Source of the DNA: Subsaxibacter sp. CAU 1640 | GTDB taxonomy: Bacteria; Bacteroidota; Bacteroidia; Flavobacteriales; Flavobacteriaceae | DNA length: 64,000 nt | Reading direction: 5' to 3' | Assembly: GCF_023156585.1 (NCBI RefSeq) | Contig: NZ_JALNMI010000001.1 | Coordinates: 682,001 to 746,000 of the forward strand | Shown: one piece after another, positions 19,129-28,104 of the stretch | How positions within the stretch are numbered: the first letter of the stretch is position 1 | Layout: the number at the start of each line of letters is the position of its first letter | Translations under genes and position numbers: made by a program | Notes under the pieces: model-generated | The model's database searches: none | Told to the model about the DNA's origin: nothing | Seen by the model: only the letters and a program-made list of their open reading frames with translations

Positions 19129-20444
19129 GTGTTTTGGTTTAATAAAGATGAAAACTGTTTTAGCTTACCACTTTTCGAACGTTTCAATTGATCTTGTCGC
19201 TCAAAATCAATAGTCAATCCTTTTTCAAGATAGCGTTCCATTTCGTCAGTGATAATTTTTATTTTGGACTCATTAAGCGGCTCGCTGCTTACGTATTTAA
19301 TTTTGAATGTGTCTGTTTTAGTTTGTTCAATAACAAATTCCTTCACGTTGCCATCATCTTCCACAATACTTTTAGTAATGTAGTAAAACGTCAAGCCAGC
19401 TGCTTTTTTTCCGCTTGGCAAAATAGCAAAATCGTTGGTTCTACCAATGAGATTTTTGAGAATTGGCTTCCGAACAGTACTTTTTTCCGATAGAACTCCA
19501 ATATCTCCAATATCATATCGAATAAAGGGATGCGCTTTATTGTAAAGTGAGGTGATAACCACTCGGCCTTCTTCGCCATTTGGTAAAGGTTGATTATCAT
19601 CATCCAAAATCTCTACAAAAAGTGTTTCACTATTGACAATCCAATCATCATTTGTATCCTGGAATGCAATCAAATCCAATTCCGATGCACCATATTCATT
19701 AATCACTGGCAAACCAAACTGCTTTTCCATCAACTGTTTATCGTTTTCAAATAACATTTCGGAAGTGACAACACAAGCTTTGAGACTGGGACAAATAGTG
19801 TTAAGAACGATACTTTTTCTGTCAAGAAATTTTGCAAACTGAACGATCGAACTCGTATAACCATTCAAATAGTCAAAATCGGTTTTTTTGAATTTTTCTA
19901 AATGACGTTCCAATGTGGCATCGCTCATATCAAAAACCGAAAACCGATAACGTTTGCTCAAGACATCCTTGAATCGTTCTTTATAATATCCTTTCAAATC
20001 TAATGGAATACCATAAAAACGAGCCTGTTTTGAGCTGTTGAAATCCAACCCAAACCAACCAAATCGATCCTGAATGACAGCCCAAGTCAATGCGTGGCAG
20101 AATTTATCTTTTGCAAAAATAAATGGGTCGCCAGATGAGCCAGAAGTCTTATTGATGTAAACATTTTTTTCAGAAAAACCATCTGACAAACGCTCAACAA
20201 GTGGTTGTTGCAAATTGCGTTTGGTCATTACAGGAATTTGACACCAATCGACCACATCATTGGATTTGACGAGTGATTTATAAAAAGCGTTGTGCTTTAA
20301 ATGATAATCTACAATCGCTTTTTTTTGCTTCTCTACGTAATCTTCAAAATCCGATTCATTTTTCTTTTGAATTTGTCGCAAAGTGGACTTCGCCTCCTTG
20401 ATAGGAAACCCATTGAATTTTAGTGACAAATCAAATAGCTCCAA
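19125..20444 (-). CDS. CapK-like adenylate-forming enzyme (phenylacetate-CoA ligase family)
   Basis: A 439-residue member of the ANL adenylating family in the PaaK/CapK branch. The phosphate-binding motif SGSSGDP is at residues 101-107; NEYGASELD and VVITSLYNKAHPFIRYDIGD are the later core motifs. CapK-type proteins recur in capsule loci; their substrate is generally unknown, an activated carboxylic acid or amino acid being the usual guess. It is the first gene of the minus-strand unit and is divergent from purD, 138 nt away. Confidence 0.85.
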   Translation of the reverse strand: MELFDLSLKFNGFPIKEAKSTLRQIQKKNESDFEDYVEKQKKAIVDYHLKHNAFYKSLVKSNDVVDWCQIPVMTKRNLQQPLVERLSDGFSEKNVYINKTSGSSGDPFIFAKDKFCHALTWAVIQDRFGWFGLDFNSSKQARFYGIPLDLKGYYKERFKDVLSKRYRFSVFDMSDATLERHLEKFKKTDFDYLNGYTSSIVQFAKFLDRKSIVLNTICPSLKACVVTSEMLFENDKQLMEKQFGLPVINEYGASELDLIAFQDTNDDWIVNSETLFVEILDDDNQPLPNGEEGRVVITSLYNKAHPFIRYDIGDIGVLSEKSTVRKPILKNLIGRTNDFAILPSGKKAAGLTFYYITKSIVEDDGNVKEFVIEQTKTDTFKIKYVSSEPLNESKIKIITDEMERYLEKGLTIDFERQDQLKRSKSGKLKQFSSLLNQNT

Positions 20445-20532
20445 CTCTAAAACATAAAGATTTTGAAGATGTAAAGTAAAGAAATTTATTAAACTCTGAA
20501 GGTTATTTGTGGCTGAACATTTCTAAAAAACA

Positions 20533-20564
20533 TTCGGCTTTTAGTTGGTTAAAGTCTATTTTTG
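20533..20564 (+). promoter_or_regulatory. Putative purD promoter
   Basis: The -7 box TATTTTTG at 20557-20564 fits TAnnTTTG exactly, with a TTCG at 20533-20536 standing 20 nt upstream in the -33 place. The purD ATG at 20582 lies 18 nt downstream of the -7 box. Confidence 0.55.
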
Positions 20565-20581
20565 CAAGAAATATCACAACT

Positions 20582-21853
20582 ATGAATATTCTTATTTTGG
20601 GTTCTGGCGGAAGAGAACACACATTCGCTTGGAAAATTAGCCAAAGTCCATTATGTAAAAAGCTTTTTGTAGCACCAGGAAACTCTGGCACAGCTGAAAT
20701 TGCCCAAAATGTAAATATCAGTGTTACCGATTTTGAAGCTGTAAAAGAATTGGTGGTTTCAAAAGCGATTGATATGGTTGTCGTGGGTCCAGAAGACCCT
20801 CTCGTGGAAGGTATTCACGATTTTTTCCTTGATGACGAAGTATTGAAAAAGGTACCTGTCATCGGGCCTCAAAAAGCGGCTGCACAATTGGAAGGCAGTA
20901 AAGAATTTGCAAAAGAATTTTTGTTTCGACATAATATTCCAACTGCAGCCTATCAAAGTTTCAATGCACAAAATGTTGAAGAAGGCTATCATTTTTTGGA
21001 AACCTTGAATGCTCCTTATGTATTGAAGGCAGATGGACTTGCGGCAGGTAAAGGTGTTGTGATTTTGAATGATTTGAACGAAGCAAAAGCCGAGTTGAAA
21101 CGAATGTTGGTGGATGCTAAATTCGGAAAGGCGAGCACAAAAGTTGTCATTGAGGAATTTTTGAATGGGATTGAATTAAGTTGTTTTGTTTTGACAGATG
21201 GTAAACATTATAAAATCCTTCCAACGGCAAAAGATTACAAACGCATTGGAGAAGGAGATACTGGTTTAAATACTGGTGGAATGGGAGCCGTTTCTCCTGT
21301 GCCGTTTGCAGATGATGATTTTATGCAAAAAATTGAAGAACGCATCGTAAAACCTACGGTTCTAGGTCTTCAAAAAGATAGCTTGCCTTACAAAGGCTTT
21401 ATTTTTATCGGATTGATCAAGGTTGGCAATGACCCAAAAGTCATCGAGTATAACGTGAGAATGGGTGATCCCGAAACGGAAGTGGTGCTGCCAAGATTAA
21501 AAAATGATTTGGTAGAATTGTTTATTGCTTTGGAAAAACAAAGCTTGAACGAAAAAGAAATCAGTATTGATGAGCGAGCAGCGACGACAGTAATGTTGGT
21601 GTCTGGAGGTTATCCTGGAGCATATGAAAAAGGAAAAGTGATTTCAGGATTGGAAACTATTGAAGGTTCCATTCCCTTTCACGCAGGGGCAATTGTGAAA
21701 GATGGACAGGTTGTAACTTCAGGCGGTCGTGTAATGGCCATCACATCTTATGGCGACACATACCAAGAAGCCATAAAAAAATCTTATGAAAACATAGAAA
21801 AACTACATTTTGATAAGATGAATTATCGTAAGGATATTGGTTTTGATTTATAG
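20582..21853 (+). CDS. purD: Phosphoribosylamine-glycine ligase
   Basis: A 423-residue GAR synthetase, the second step of purine synthesis, joining phosphoribosylamine and glycine with ATP. It opens with NILILGSGGREHTFAWKI and has an ATP-grasp core (PYVLKADGLAAGKGVVI, EEFLNGIELSCFVLTDG, NTGGMGAVSP, EYNVRMGDPETEVVLP). The start at 20582 matches the family N-terminus and sits just after the predicted promoter; the frame continues to 20507 but those 25 residues overlap the promoter and are unlike PurD. Its 3' end overlaps the convergent DUF6341 gene by 6 nt. Confidence 0.96.
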   Translation: MNILILGSGGREHTFAWKISQSPLCKKLFVAPGNSGTAEIAQNVNISVTDFEAVKELVVSKAIDMVVVGPEDPLVEGIHDFFLDDEVLKKVPVIGPQKAAAQLEGSKEFAKEFLFRHNIPTAAYQSFNAQNVEEGYHFLETLNAPYVLKADGLAAGKGVVILNDLNEAKAELKRMLVDAKFGKASTKVVIEEFLNGIELSCFVLTDGKHYKILPTAKDYKRIGEGDTGLNTGGMGAVSPVPFADDDFMQKIEERIVKPTVLGLQKDSLPYKGFIFIGLIKVGNDPKVIEYNVRMGDPETEVVLPRLKNDLVELFIALEKQSLNEKEISIDERAATTVMLVSGGYPGAYEKGKVISGLETIEGSIPFHAGAIVKDGQVVTSGGRVMAITSYGDTYQEAIKKSYENIEKLHFDKMNYRKDIGFDL

Positions 21854-22075
21854 GTAAGAGTGAGAAGTAATACTTTTATCCTCTTCATTGTTATCATTGT
21901 ATTTTTTCAATTCTAGCATCCAATAAACAAATGCTACCATTCCAATAATGATAAAAACCCAAGACATAAAGTTTGCTGTCCACCAATTTTCCAACTGCAT
22001 TTCTCTCAATGCATCAAAAGGTAAGAACAAATAGTTCACAAATAAATCTTCGATACCGTAAAACAAGTCACTCAT
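21848..22075 (-). CDS. DUF6341 family small membrane protein
   Basis: A 75-residue protein with one clear membrane helix (about residues 36-56, MSWVFIIIGMVAFVYWMLEL) after a conserved amphipathic start (LFYGIEDLFVNYLFLPFDALREMQLENWW) and followed by an acidic tail. I recognise it as the flavobacterial DUF6341 family, function unknown. It is divergent from the DUF6427 membrane gene, with a good promoter in the gap, and the two families usually occur together near upp and purD. Confidence 0.75.
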   Translation of the reverse strand: MSDLFYGIEDLFVNYLFLPFDALREMQLENWWTANFMSWVFIIIGMVAFVYWMLELKKYNDNNEEDKSITSHSYL

Positions 22076-22100
22076 TACAATAAATATTATATTTACACAG

Positions 22101-22131
22101 CAAAATTAAGCTTTATTCTGATTTTTTACAA
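22101..22131 (-). promoter_or_regulatory. Promoter for the DUF6341 gene
   Basis: On the minus strand TTG (22129-22131), a 20-nt spacer and TAATTTTG (22101-22108) match the Bacteroidota TTG-N19/20-TAnnTTTG consensus closely. The start codon at 22075 is about 25 nt downstream. Confidence 0.65.
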
Positions 22132-22148
22132 TTAGCTAATCAAAATAA

Positions 22149-23072
22149 ATGATTACAAGTTTCTTTAAGCAAGCAAAACCCATACACTTTGTGCTGATTG
22201 GCACGTTCTTGCTAATGGTGTTTATCGCTTCGAAAATGTACGTCATAAACGAACCACTGACGTTCACATTGGTGTTGAAACAAGGATTCTACTTCGGAAT
22301 TGTATTGTCTTCATTGTTTTTACTCGATTTTTTCGCAAGCAGAAACAGTCTTACAAAGAAAAACAGTTATAAGCTGTTGATGTTTGGCCTTTTTATGGCA
22401 ATGCTGCCCGAAACTTTATTGAACTCAAATACACTTTTGGCCAATTTTTTCATTCTTTTGGCGCTTCGTCGTATCATCAGCTTAAGGACTCAAAAGGACA
22501 CTCAAAAAAAATTGTTTGACGCCGCATTCTGGATTAGCATCGCTACGCTTCTTTATTTTTGGGCCATTTTGTTTTTTGTACTGATTTTTGCTGCGATGAT
22601 ATTATACTCGATTGTCAATGTAAAAAATTGGATTATTCCGTTAACAGGCGTTTTGGCTGTGATTATCATTTGGGTCTCTTGGATGCTATTGACCAATAAT
22701 GATTTTACGGATTTTTTCGATCAGCTCTTTGTCTATAACTTTGATTTTACGGGTCTGAATTCTGCGAGAATTATCATATCAACCACAATCCTTATTTCCT
22801 ACGGAACTTGGGGCTCCTTTTACTTTATCAAACATCTTAAGGACAAATCAAAAAACCTTCGTCCATCGTTTATGCTGATTGTGATTTCTTCAATCATTTC
22901 ATTGCTAATCATTCTCATTTCTCCTTACAAAGATGGTAGTGAGTTCATCTTTTTATTCGCGCCATTGGCAATTATTATGACCAATTATCTTGAAGTCACC
23001 AAGGAAAAATGGTTTCAGGAAGTTCTTGTTTGGGTATTGGTATTGATTCCAGCTGTGTTTTTAATTTTGTAG
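22149..23072 (+). CDS. DUF6427 family integral membrane protein
   Basis: A 307-residue polytopic membrane protein with about nine hydrophobic segments and few charged loops (starts MITSFFKQAKPIHFVLIGTF). I recognise it as the DUF6427 family of Flavobacteriia; no function is known to me. It is divergent from DUF6341 and its last 12 nt overlap the convergent upp gene. Conserved pairing of the two small families suggests a shared membrane role, which is inference. Confidence 0.75.
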   Translation: MITSFFKQAKPIHFVLIGTFLLMVFIASKMYVINEPLTFTLVLKQGFYFGIVLSSLFLLDFFASRNSLTKKNSYKLLMFGLFMAMLPETLLNSNTLLANFFILLALRRIISLRTQKDTQKKLFDAAFWISIATLLYFWAILFFVLIFAAMILYSIVNVKNWIIPLTGVLAVIIIWVSWMLLTNNDFTDFFDQLFVYNFDFTGLNSARIIISTTILISYGTWGSFYFIKHLKDKSKNLRPSFMLIVISSIISLLIILISPYKDGSEFIFLFAPLAIIMTNYLEVTKEKWFQEVLVWVLVLIPAVFLIL

Positions 23073-23720
23073 CTTTTCGCCAAACGCTAAATCGCCAGCA
23101 TCTCCAAGACCAGGAATGATATAGCCTTTGTCATTCAATTTGTCATCAATAGTCGCAATCCATAAATGGGTTTCTACATCAAAATGTTTTTGCACATAAT
23201 CCACTCCGGCTTTAGCGCCAATGACACTCACCAAATGCACTTCCTTCGGTGTGCCGAAAGGTTTTAAAGCTTCAAATGTAGCAACCATCGATTGACCAGT
23301 TGCCAACATTGGGTCGGCTAGAATAAGTGTTTTCCCTTCAAGAGACGGACAGGCCAAATACTCAACAATGATTTCAAAACTCTCTGGATTTTTTTGATGT
23401 TGTCTGTAAGCGGAAATGAAAGCATTTTGTGCATCATCAAAATAATTGAGCAAGCCGTGATGCAATGGTACGCCAGCTCTCAAAATGGAACACAATACGA
23501 TATCGTTTTTAGGCAAGTTAATATCACAACTCCCCAAAGGTGTGGTAATAGTGGTTGATTGATAACTCAAGGTCTTGCTCAACTCATATCCCAAGAGTTC
23601 TCCAATACGTTCGATATTCCGTCTAAAACGCATTCGGTCTTTTTGGATTTTGACATCGCGCATTTCAGAAATAAACGTGTTTAAAATGGAGTTTTCTTCA
23701 GATAAATTATGGACTTGCAT
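23061..23720 (-). CDS. upp: Uracil phosphoribosyltransferase
   Basis: A 219-residue phosphoribosyltransferase that salvages uracil to UMP with PRPP. The PRPP-binding loop DPMLATGQS is at residues 136-144; CSILRAGVPLHHGLL and the C-terminal GYIIPGLGDAGDLAFG (uracil binding) are intact. Length is normal. The gene is convergent with DUF6427 and divergent from the DUF4254 gene. Confidence 0.95.
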   Translation of the reverse strand: MQVHNLSEENSILNTFISEMRDVKIQKDRMRFRRNIERIGELLGYELSKTLSYQSTTITTPLGSCDINLPKNDIVLCSILRAGVPLHHGLLNYFDDAQNAFISAYRQHQKNPESFEIIVEYLACPSLEGKTLILADPMLATGQSMVATFEALKPFGTPKEVHLVSVIGAKAGVDYVQKHFDVETHLWIATIDDKLNDKGYIIPGLGDAGDLAFGEKLQN

Positions 23721-23767
23721 AAGGTTCTCGTTGAGGTTTCGGGTGGTAAAGTTAATTAAAATAGGCG

Positions 23768-23775
23768 TATATTTG
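23768..23775 (+). promoter_or_regulatory. Probable -7 promoter element for the DUF4254 gene
   Basis: TATATTTG matches TAnnTTTG exactly and lies 20 nt before the ATG at 23796. No clear TTG is seen 17-21 nt upstream. Confidence 0.5.
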
Positions 23776-23795
23776 CAGTCTTAAAGTTATAGCAT

Positions 23796-24404
23796 ATGTT
23801 TTCTAAAAAAGCCAATGATATTTTTCAGGACGTGATAAAAACGTACCATATAGTGAATACTGTAGAGCAGCCATTCGCAAATATTTATGATGAAAAAACA
23901 AACCTTTTAGAGCACCTGTTATATCGAAAATGTTGGATTGACACCGTTCAATGGCATTATGAAGACATCATCCGCGACCCAAATATCGATCCTGTTGCAG
24001 CATTAAAATTGAAACGTCAAATTGATGCTTCCAACCAAGATAGAACTGATATGGTTGAGTATATCGACAGCTATTTTCTTCAAAAATACAGCGATGTTCA
24101 GCCAAAGAGTGATGCAAAGATAAATTCTGAAAGTCCAGCTTGGGCAATCGATAGGTTGTCTATTTTGGCGCTGAAGATTTATCATATGAATGAAGAGGTG
24201 GAAAGACCAGATGCTTCTGACGCTCACAAACACAATTGCCAAACAAAGCTTAACGTCCTTCTTGAACAACGAAAAGATTTAAGCAAAGCAATTGATGATT
24301 TGTTGAATGACATTGAAAACGGAGACAAGTATATGAAAGTCTATAAGCAGATGAAGATGTACAATGACGATGAGTTGAATCCTGTTCTTCGGAGTCAAAA
24401 ATAA
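23796..24404 (+). CDS. DUF4254 domain-containing protein
   Basis: A 202-residue soluble, mostly helical protein that I recognise as DUF4254 (MFSKKANDIFQDVIKTYH... LYRKCWIDTVQWHYEDIIRDP... ASNQDRTDMVEYID). No catalytic motif is visible. It lies 30 nt upstream of a GT9 heptosyltransferase-type gene and the two probably form an operon; DUF4254 genes are usually seen next to lipopolysaccharide glycosyltransferases, which hints at a lipopolysaccharide-related job. Confidence 0.82.
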   Translation: MFSKKANDIFQDVIKTYHIVNTVEQPFANIYDEKTNLLEHLLYRKCWIDTVQWHYEDIIRDPNIDPVAALKLKRQIDASNQDRTDMVEYIDSYFLQKYSDVQPKSDAKINSESPAWAIDRLSILALKIYHMNEEVERPDASDAHKHNCQTKLNVLLEQRKDLSKAIDDLLNDIENGDKYMKVYKQMKMYNDDELNPVLRSQK

Positions 24405-24434
24405 ACTTCCTTAAAAGAGGGTTTTCTACTTTAA

Positions 24435-25454
24435 ATGCCAAGACCAAAGCACATCCTTGTCATTAGACTTTCGGCAATGGGAGACGTTGCAATGGCAGAG
24501 CCTGTTTTAAGGTCCTTTTCAAAGCAATATCCAGATGTGAAGGTTACAGTTTTGTCTAGAGAAGCTTTCAAGCCTTTTTTTCGCAACCTTAAAAATGTTT
24601 CTTTTTTTTCTGCTGATTTAAAAGGAAAGCACAAAGGCATTATCGGACTCTTCAAATTGTCTAGAGAATTAAAAAAACTCGAAATTGATGCTGTTGCTGA
24701 TTTACACAATGTACTTCGAACCAAAATTTTAAAATCCTTTTTCTTCGGATTGAATGTTGTTCAAATTGATAAAGGACGACAAGAGAAAAAAGATTTGGTT
24801 AATGGCAAAATCTTCCAACAACTCAAATCAACCCATCAACGTTATGCAGATGTTTTTGCCGCGCTTGGATATCCTTTGGATTTGACCAATCCTGATTTTC
24901 CAAATCGAGCCACTCTCAATTCAAAAATCGAAGCAGTTGTTGGTGAAAACAGAGCTTATAAATGGATTGGAATAGCACCTTTTGCAGCTCACGAAGGGAA
25001 AATGTATCCTTTGGAATTAATGAAAAACGTTATTGAAGCACTTTCACAAACAAATAAGGTCATTCTGTTTGGAGGAGGCGAAGAAGAAATCAGGCAATTG
25101 AACCTTTTGGAATCCGAGTTTGAAAACGTTATTAATGTAGCAGGAATGTTGAGCCTTGACGAAGAGTTGGATTTAATCTCAAATCTAGATGTGATGGTGT
25201 CTATGGACTCTTCAAATGCGCATATTGCTGCAATGCTTGGCATAAAAGTCTTCACACTTTGGGGAGTCACACATCCTTACGCTGGGTTTTATCCATTCAA
25301 CCAATCAAAAGACAATTCACTTTTGGCAAACAGAAACATTTATCCGTTGATTCCGACGTCAATTTATGGCAATAAATGTCCAGAAAGCTACACAGATTGT
25401 ATGAAGTCTATTGCGCCACAGAACGTCGTCAACAAGGTGGAATCGATGCTGTAA
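24435..25454 (+). CDS. Glycosyltransferase family 9 (heptosyltransferase-like)
   Basis: A 339-residue GT9 protein. Typical features are HILVIRLSAMGDVAMAEPVLR at the N-terminus, WIGIAPFAAHEGKMYP in the linker to the second domain, and SMDSSNAHIAAMLGIKVFTLWGVTHP in the nucleotide-sugar site. GT9 enzymes add heptose or related sugars to the lipopolysaccharide core; the true donor in Bacteroidota is often unknown. It ends exactly where the convergent reductase gene ends (25454/25455), leaving no room for a terminator. Confidence 0.9.
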   Translation: MPRPKHILVIRLSAMGDVAMAEPVLRSFSKQYPDVKVTVLSREAFKPFFRNLKNVSFFSADLKGKHKGIIGLFKLSRELKKLEIDAVADLHNVLRTKILKSFFFGLNVVQIDKGRQEKKDLVNGKIFQQLKSTHQRYADVFAALGYPLDLTNPDFPNRATLNSKIEAVVGENRAYKWIGIAPFAAHEGKMYPLELMKNVIEALSQTNKVILFGGGEEEIRQLNLLESEFENVINVAGMLSLDEELDLISNLDVMVSMDSSNAHIAAMLGIKVFTLWGVTHPYAGFYPFNQSKDNSLLANRNIYPLIPTSIYGNKCPESYTDCMKSIAPQNVVNKVESML

Positions 25455-26510
25455 TTAGATGTCGTCATAATCCACACGGATTGTTGGTGTGGTAGGATGC
25501 GCTTGGCAGGTTAAAATCAATCCTTCTTCAAGTTCGCCATCCGTAAGAATATTATTCTGGCGCATTGTCACTTCGCCTTCCGTCAATCGTGCTAAACAAC
25601 TACTGCAAATTCCACCTTGGCAAGAATAAGGAGCATCCAAATTCTCGGCCAACGCCGCATCCAAAACCGATTTCTTTTGATCCATCACAAAGGTAGTTTC
25701 TTCATCATCGAGAAGTATGGTGACCTTGGTTTTTCCATCAATCAAATCGTTATCAATGGGCGCAGTTGGAGTAGCAACTGTAAACAATTCAAATAAAATT
25801 TGAGATTCTTCGATGCCATAGTCCAATAACACATCTTTAACCAAATGAATCATAGGTTCTGGTCCGCAGAGATAAAATCTATCAAATTTTGTGTCTCTGT
25901 AATCGTTTTTCAAAATGAAATTGACAGTACTTTTCTCAATTCGACCAAACAATGCCTTGTCTTCCTGCGACTGACTGTACACAAAATGAATTTTTAATCG
26001 CCCTTGATATTGTGATTGCAGTTGTAACAATTCACTCAAAAAAATCGTGTCTTTTGGAGATTTATTGCCATACACCAATACAAAATTGCTATTCGGCTCT
26101 TGTTCCAAAACGGTTTTTAGAATGCTCATCACAGGCGTAATACCGCTTCCTGCCGCAAAAGCCGCAACAGTTCTTGAGATTGTGCTATTTGGTTCAAACA
26201 CGAAACGACCATTTGGAGCAGAGACCTCCATAACATCACCAATTTGCAATTGACTATTGGCAAATTGCGAAAAAGTACCATCCACCACAGCTTTCACAGC
26301 CACTTTCAGAATACCACTTTTCGGTGAGGAACAAATCGAATAATCGCGTCGCAATTCCTTGCCATTTACAGTGGATTTAAGAGTGATGTATTGACCTGCT
26401 TTAAATTCAAAAGTAGTCTTCAAATCAGACGGCACCTGAAAACTTATGGTAACACAAGCATCGGTTTCTTTGGTGATGTCGTTAATGGTGAGTTTATGAA
26501 ATTGAGACAT
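25455..26510 (-). CDS. Flavin/2Fe-2S oxidoreductase (ferredoxin-NADP reductase type, PaaE-like)
   Basis: A 351-residue reductase with an N-terminal FAD-binding barrel (RRDYSICSSP), an NAD(P)-binding domain (AAGSGITPVMSILKTVL, FYLCGPEPMI) and a C-terminal plant-type ferredoxin domain whose cluster ligands are C297, C302, C305 and C335. This order is that of PaaE/HmpX-like reductases, which pass electrons from NAD(P)H to an oxygenase or desaturase. No partner oxygenase lies beside it, so the acceptor is unknown. Confidence 0.9.
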   Translation of the reverse strand: MSQFHKLTINDITKETDACVTISFQVPSDLKTTFEFKAGQYITLKSTVNGKELRRDYSICSSPKSGILKVAVKAVVDGTFSQFANSQLQIGDVMEVSAPNGRFVFEPNSTISRTVAAFAAGSGITPVMSILKTVLEQEPNSNFVLVYGNKSPKDTIFLSELLQLQSQYQGRLKIHFVYSQSQEDKALFGRIEKSTVNFILKNDYRDTKFDRFYLCGPEPMIHLVKDVLLDYGIEESQILFELFTVATPTAPIDNDLIDGKTKVTILLDDEETTFVMDQKKSVLDAALAENLDAPYSCQGGICSSCLARLTEGEVTMRQNNILTDGELEEGLILTCQAHPTTPTIRVDYDDI

Positions 26511-26522
26511 TTATTTTTTTTG

Positions 26523-26530
26523 CAAAAGTA
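26523..26530 (-). promoter_or_regulatory. Probable -7 promoter element for the reductase gene
   Basis: Read on the minus strand this is TACTTTTG, an exact TAnnTTTG match, 12 nt upstream of the ATG at 26510. The -33 position has no good TTG. Confidence 0.45.
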
Positions 26531-26614
26531 AGAAACATATAGAGGAATTGCGTTTTGATTGTAACAAAAAGTGTTATAATATTACTAATGAATTGAACAC
26601 AACCAAAAATTGAA

Positions 26615-28093
26615 ATGATAAAACATTTTCTAAATCTCGAATGGAAACAGTTTTTTAGGTCGGCCACAATGGGCAAAAGCCTTGCTCTAAAAATCCTGAT
26701 GGGCTTCTTTGCAATTTACTTTATGGCTAGCTTTTTGATTTTGGGCGTGGCACTTTACCCAGGTTTAAAAAAGGCCTTTCCGGAAAAGGATCCTTTTATC
26801 ATTGTCAACGGATTTGTGTTTTTCTGGATTCTGGGCGATTTAATGATTCGTTTTTTCTTTCAGAAATTGCCCGTAATGAGCGTCAAACCATTGTTGACCT
26901 TGCCTATTAAGCGAAGTAGTGTGGTCAACTTCGTTTTGGGCAAATCGATGCTGTCGTTTTTTAATTTTCTACCCTTGTTTGCGGTCATTCCTTTTGGAGT
27001 TACGTTGATTTACAAAAGCTATGATCCAATGGCTGTCGTCACTTGGATGTTTTTGATATTGATCATTGCACTTATCAATAACTTTCTGAATTTTATCATT
27101 GAAAGCCTTTCTTCGGAAACGGAATTATCATTTCTTCCTGTCATTGTTTTAATTTCGGCTTTATATGGTTTGAATCATTTCAACATCATCAATATTTCTT
27201 CACTCTTATCCGATGGAATTATCGCCATAGCGAATAATCCTCTTTTATTGTTAGTTCCTATAGGATTGTTGGCGGGTCTTTACTTCATCAATTTCAAAAT
27301 ATTGAGAAAGAAACTGTTTCTCGACAGTTCGCTAAAAACAAAAGTTCAGGAGGTTAAAGCTTCAAATCTTGAGTGGACCCAAAAATTTGGTGACATTGCG
27401 CCATTTATGCAACTCGATTTAAAATTGCTTTGGCGTAACAAACGCCCGAAATCTACTGTGTGGATGCTTGGCCTGGGTTTAATGTACGGTTTGTTTTTCT
27501 ATCCGCAGCCGATGTATCAAAATATGGTTTGGTTTTATGCCTTCATCGGAATATTCGTAACGGGAATTTTTCTCATCAACTTTGGGCAATTTATTCCAGC
27601 TTGGGATAGTGGCTATTACAAGTTATTGATGAGCCAAAACATTAAGTATGAACAATATCTCAAATCAAAATATACGTTGATGACCTTGAGTGTGATTATT
27701 TTGTTTGTGTTGAGTATTCCTTATGTGTACTTCGGATGGAAAATTCTCGTGGCACATTTTGCGGCAGCGATTTACAATATTGGTGTCAACACCTATGTCA
27801 TTCTTTTGGGAGGTTCTTTCAATCGAAAGAAAATCGATTTGAATCAAAGAGCTGCTTTCAATTTTCAAGGTACAGGAGCTGTTCAATGGTTGATAGGCTT
27901 GCCTTTAATGCTGTTGCCGATGGCACTTTTTGCTGCGGCTTATTACATTTTTAATTTTGAAGTGGGAGTGGCTGTTTTGATAGTTTTGGGATTGTTGGGA
28001 ATTGTGTTCCATCAGAAAATAATGGCATTCATCACAAAGAAATATTTAGATTCAAAATATCAAATGATCAACGCTTTTAGTCAAGACGAATAA
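26615..28093 (+). CDS. DUF5687 family ABC transporter permease-like protein
   Basis: A 492-residue membrane protein with about twelve hydrophobic segments, recognised as DUF5687. It begins MIKHFLNLEWKQFFRSATMGKSLALKILMG and includes QLDLKLLWRNKRPKSTVWML, both typical of this Bacteroidota exporter family. It lies 11 nt upstream of an ABC ATPase and should form the transporter with it. The substrate is unknown. Confidence 0.85.
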   Translation: MIKHFLNLEWKQFFRSATMGKSLALKILMGFFAIYFMASFLILGVALYPGLKKAFPEKDPFIIVNGFVFFWILGDLMIRFFFQKLPVMSVKPLLTLPIKRSSVVNFVLGKSMLSFFNFLPLFAVIPFGVTLIYKSYDPMAVVTWMFLILIIALINNFLNFIIESLSSETELSFLPVIVLISALYGLNHFNIINISSLLSDGIIAIANNPLLLLVPIGLLAGLYFINFKILRKKLFLDSSLKTKVQEVKASNLEWTQKFGDIAPFMQLDLKLLWRNKRPKSTVWMLGLGLMYGLFFYPQPMYQNMVWFYAFIGIFVTGIFLINFGQFIPAWDSGYYKLLMSQNIKYEQYLKSKYTLMTLSVIILFVLSIPYVYFGWKILVAHFAAAIYNIGVNTYVILLGGSFNRKKIDLNQRAAFNFQGTGAVQWLIGLPLMLLPMALFAAAYYIFNFEVGVAVLIVLGLLGIVFHQKIMAFITKKYLDSKYQMINAFSQDE

Positions 28094-28104
28094 ATCCAAA
28101 AATT

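Noticed and set aside
20507-20581. Upstream extension of purD
   Set aside because: The extra 25 residues cover the predicted promoter (TATTTTTG) and precede the conserved N-terminus starting at 20582.
20445-20581. Purine riboswitch before purD
   Set aside because: The predicted transcript leader is only about 10 nt, too short for a riboswitch, and no conserved fold is visible.
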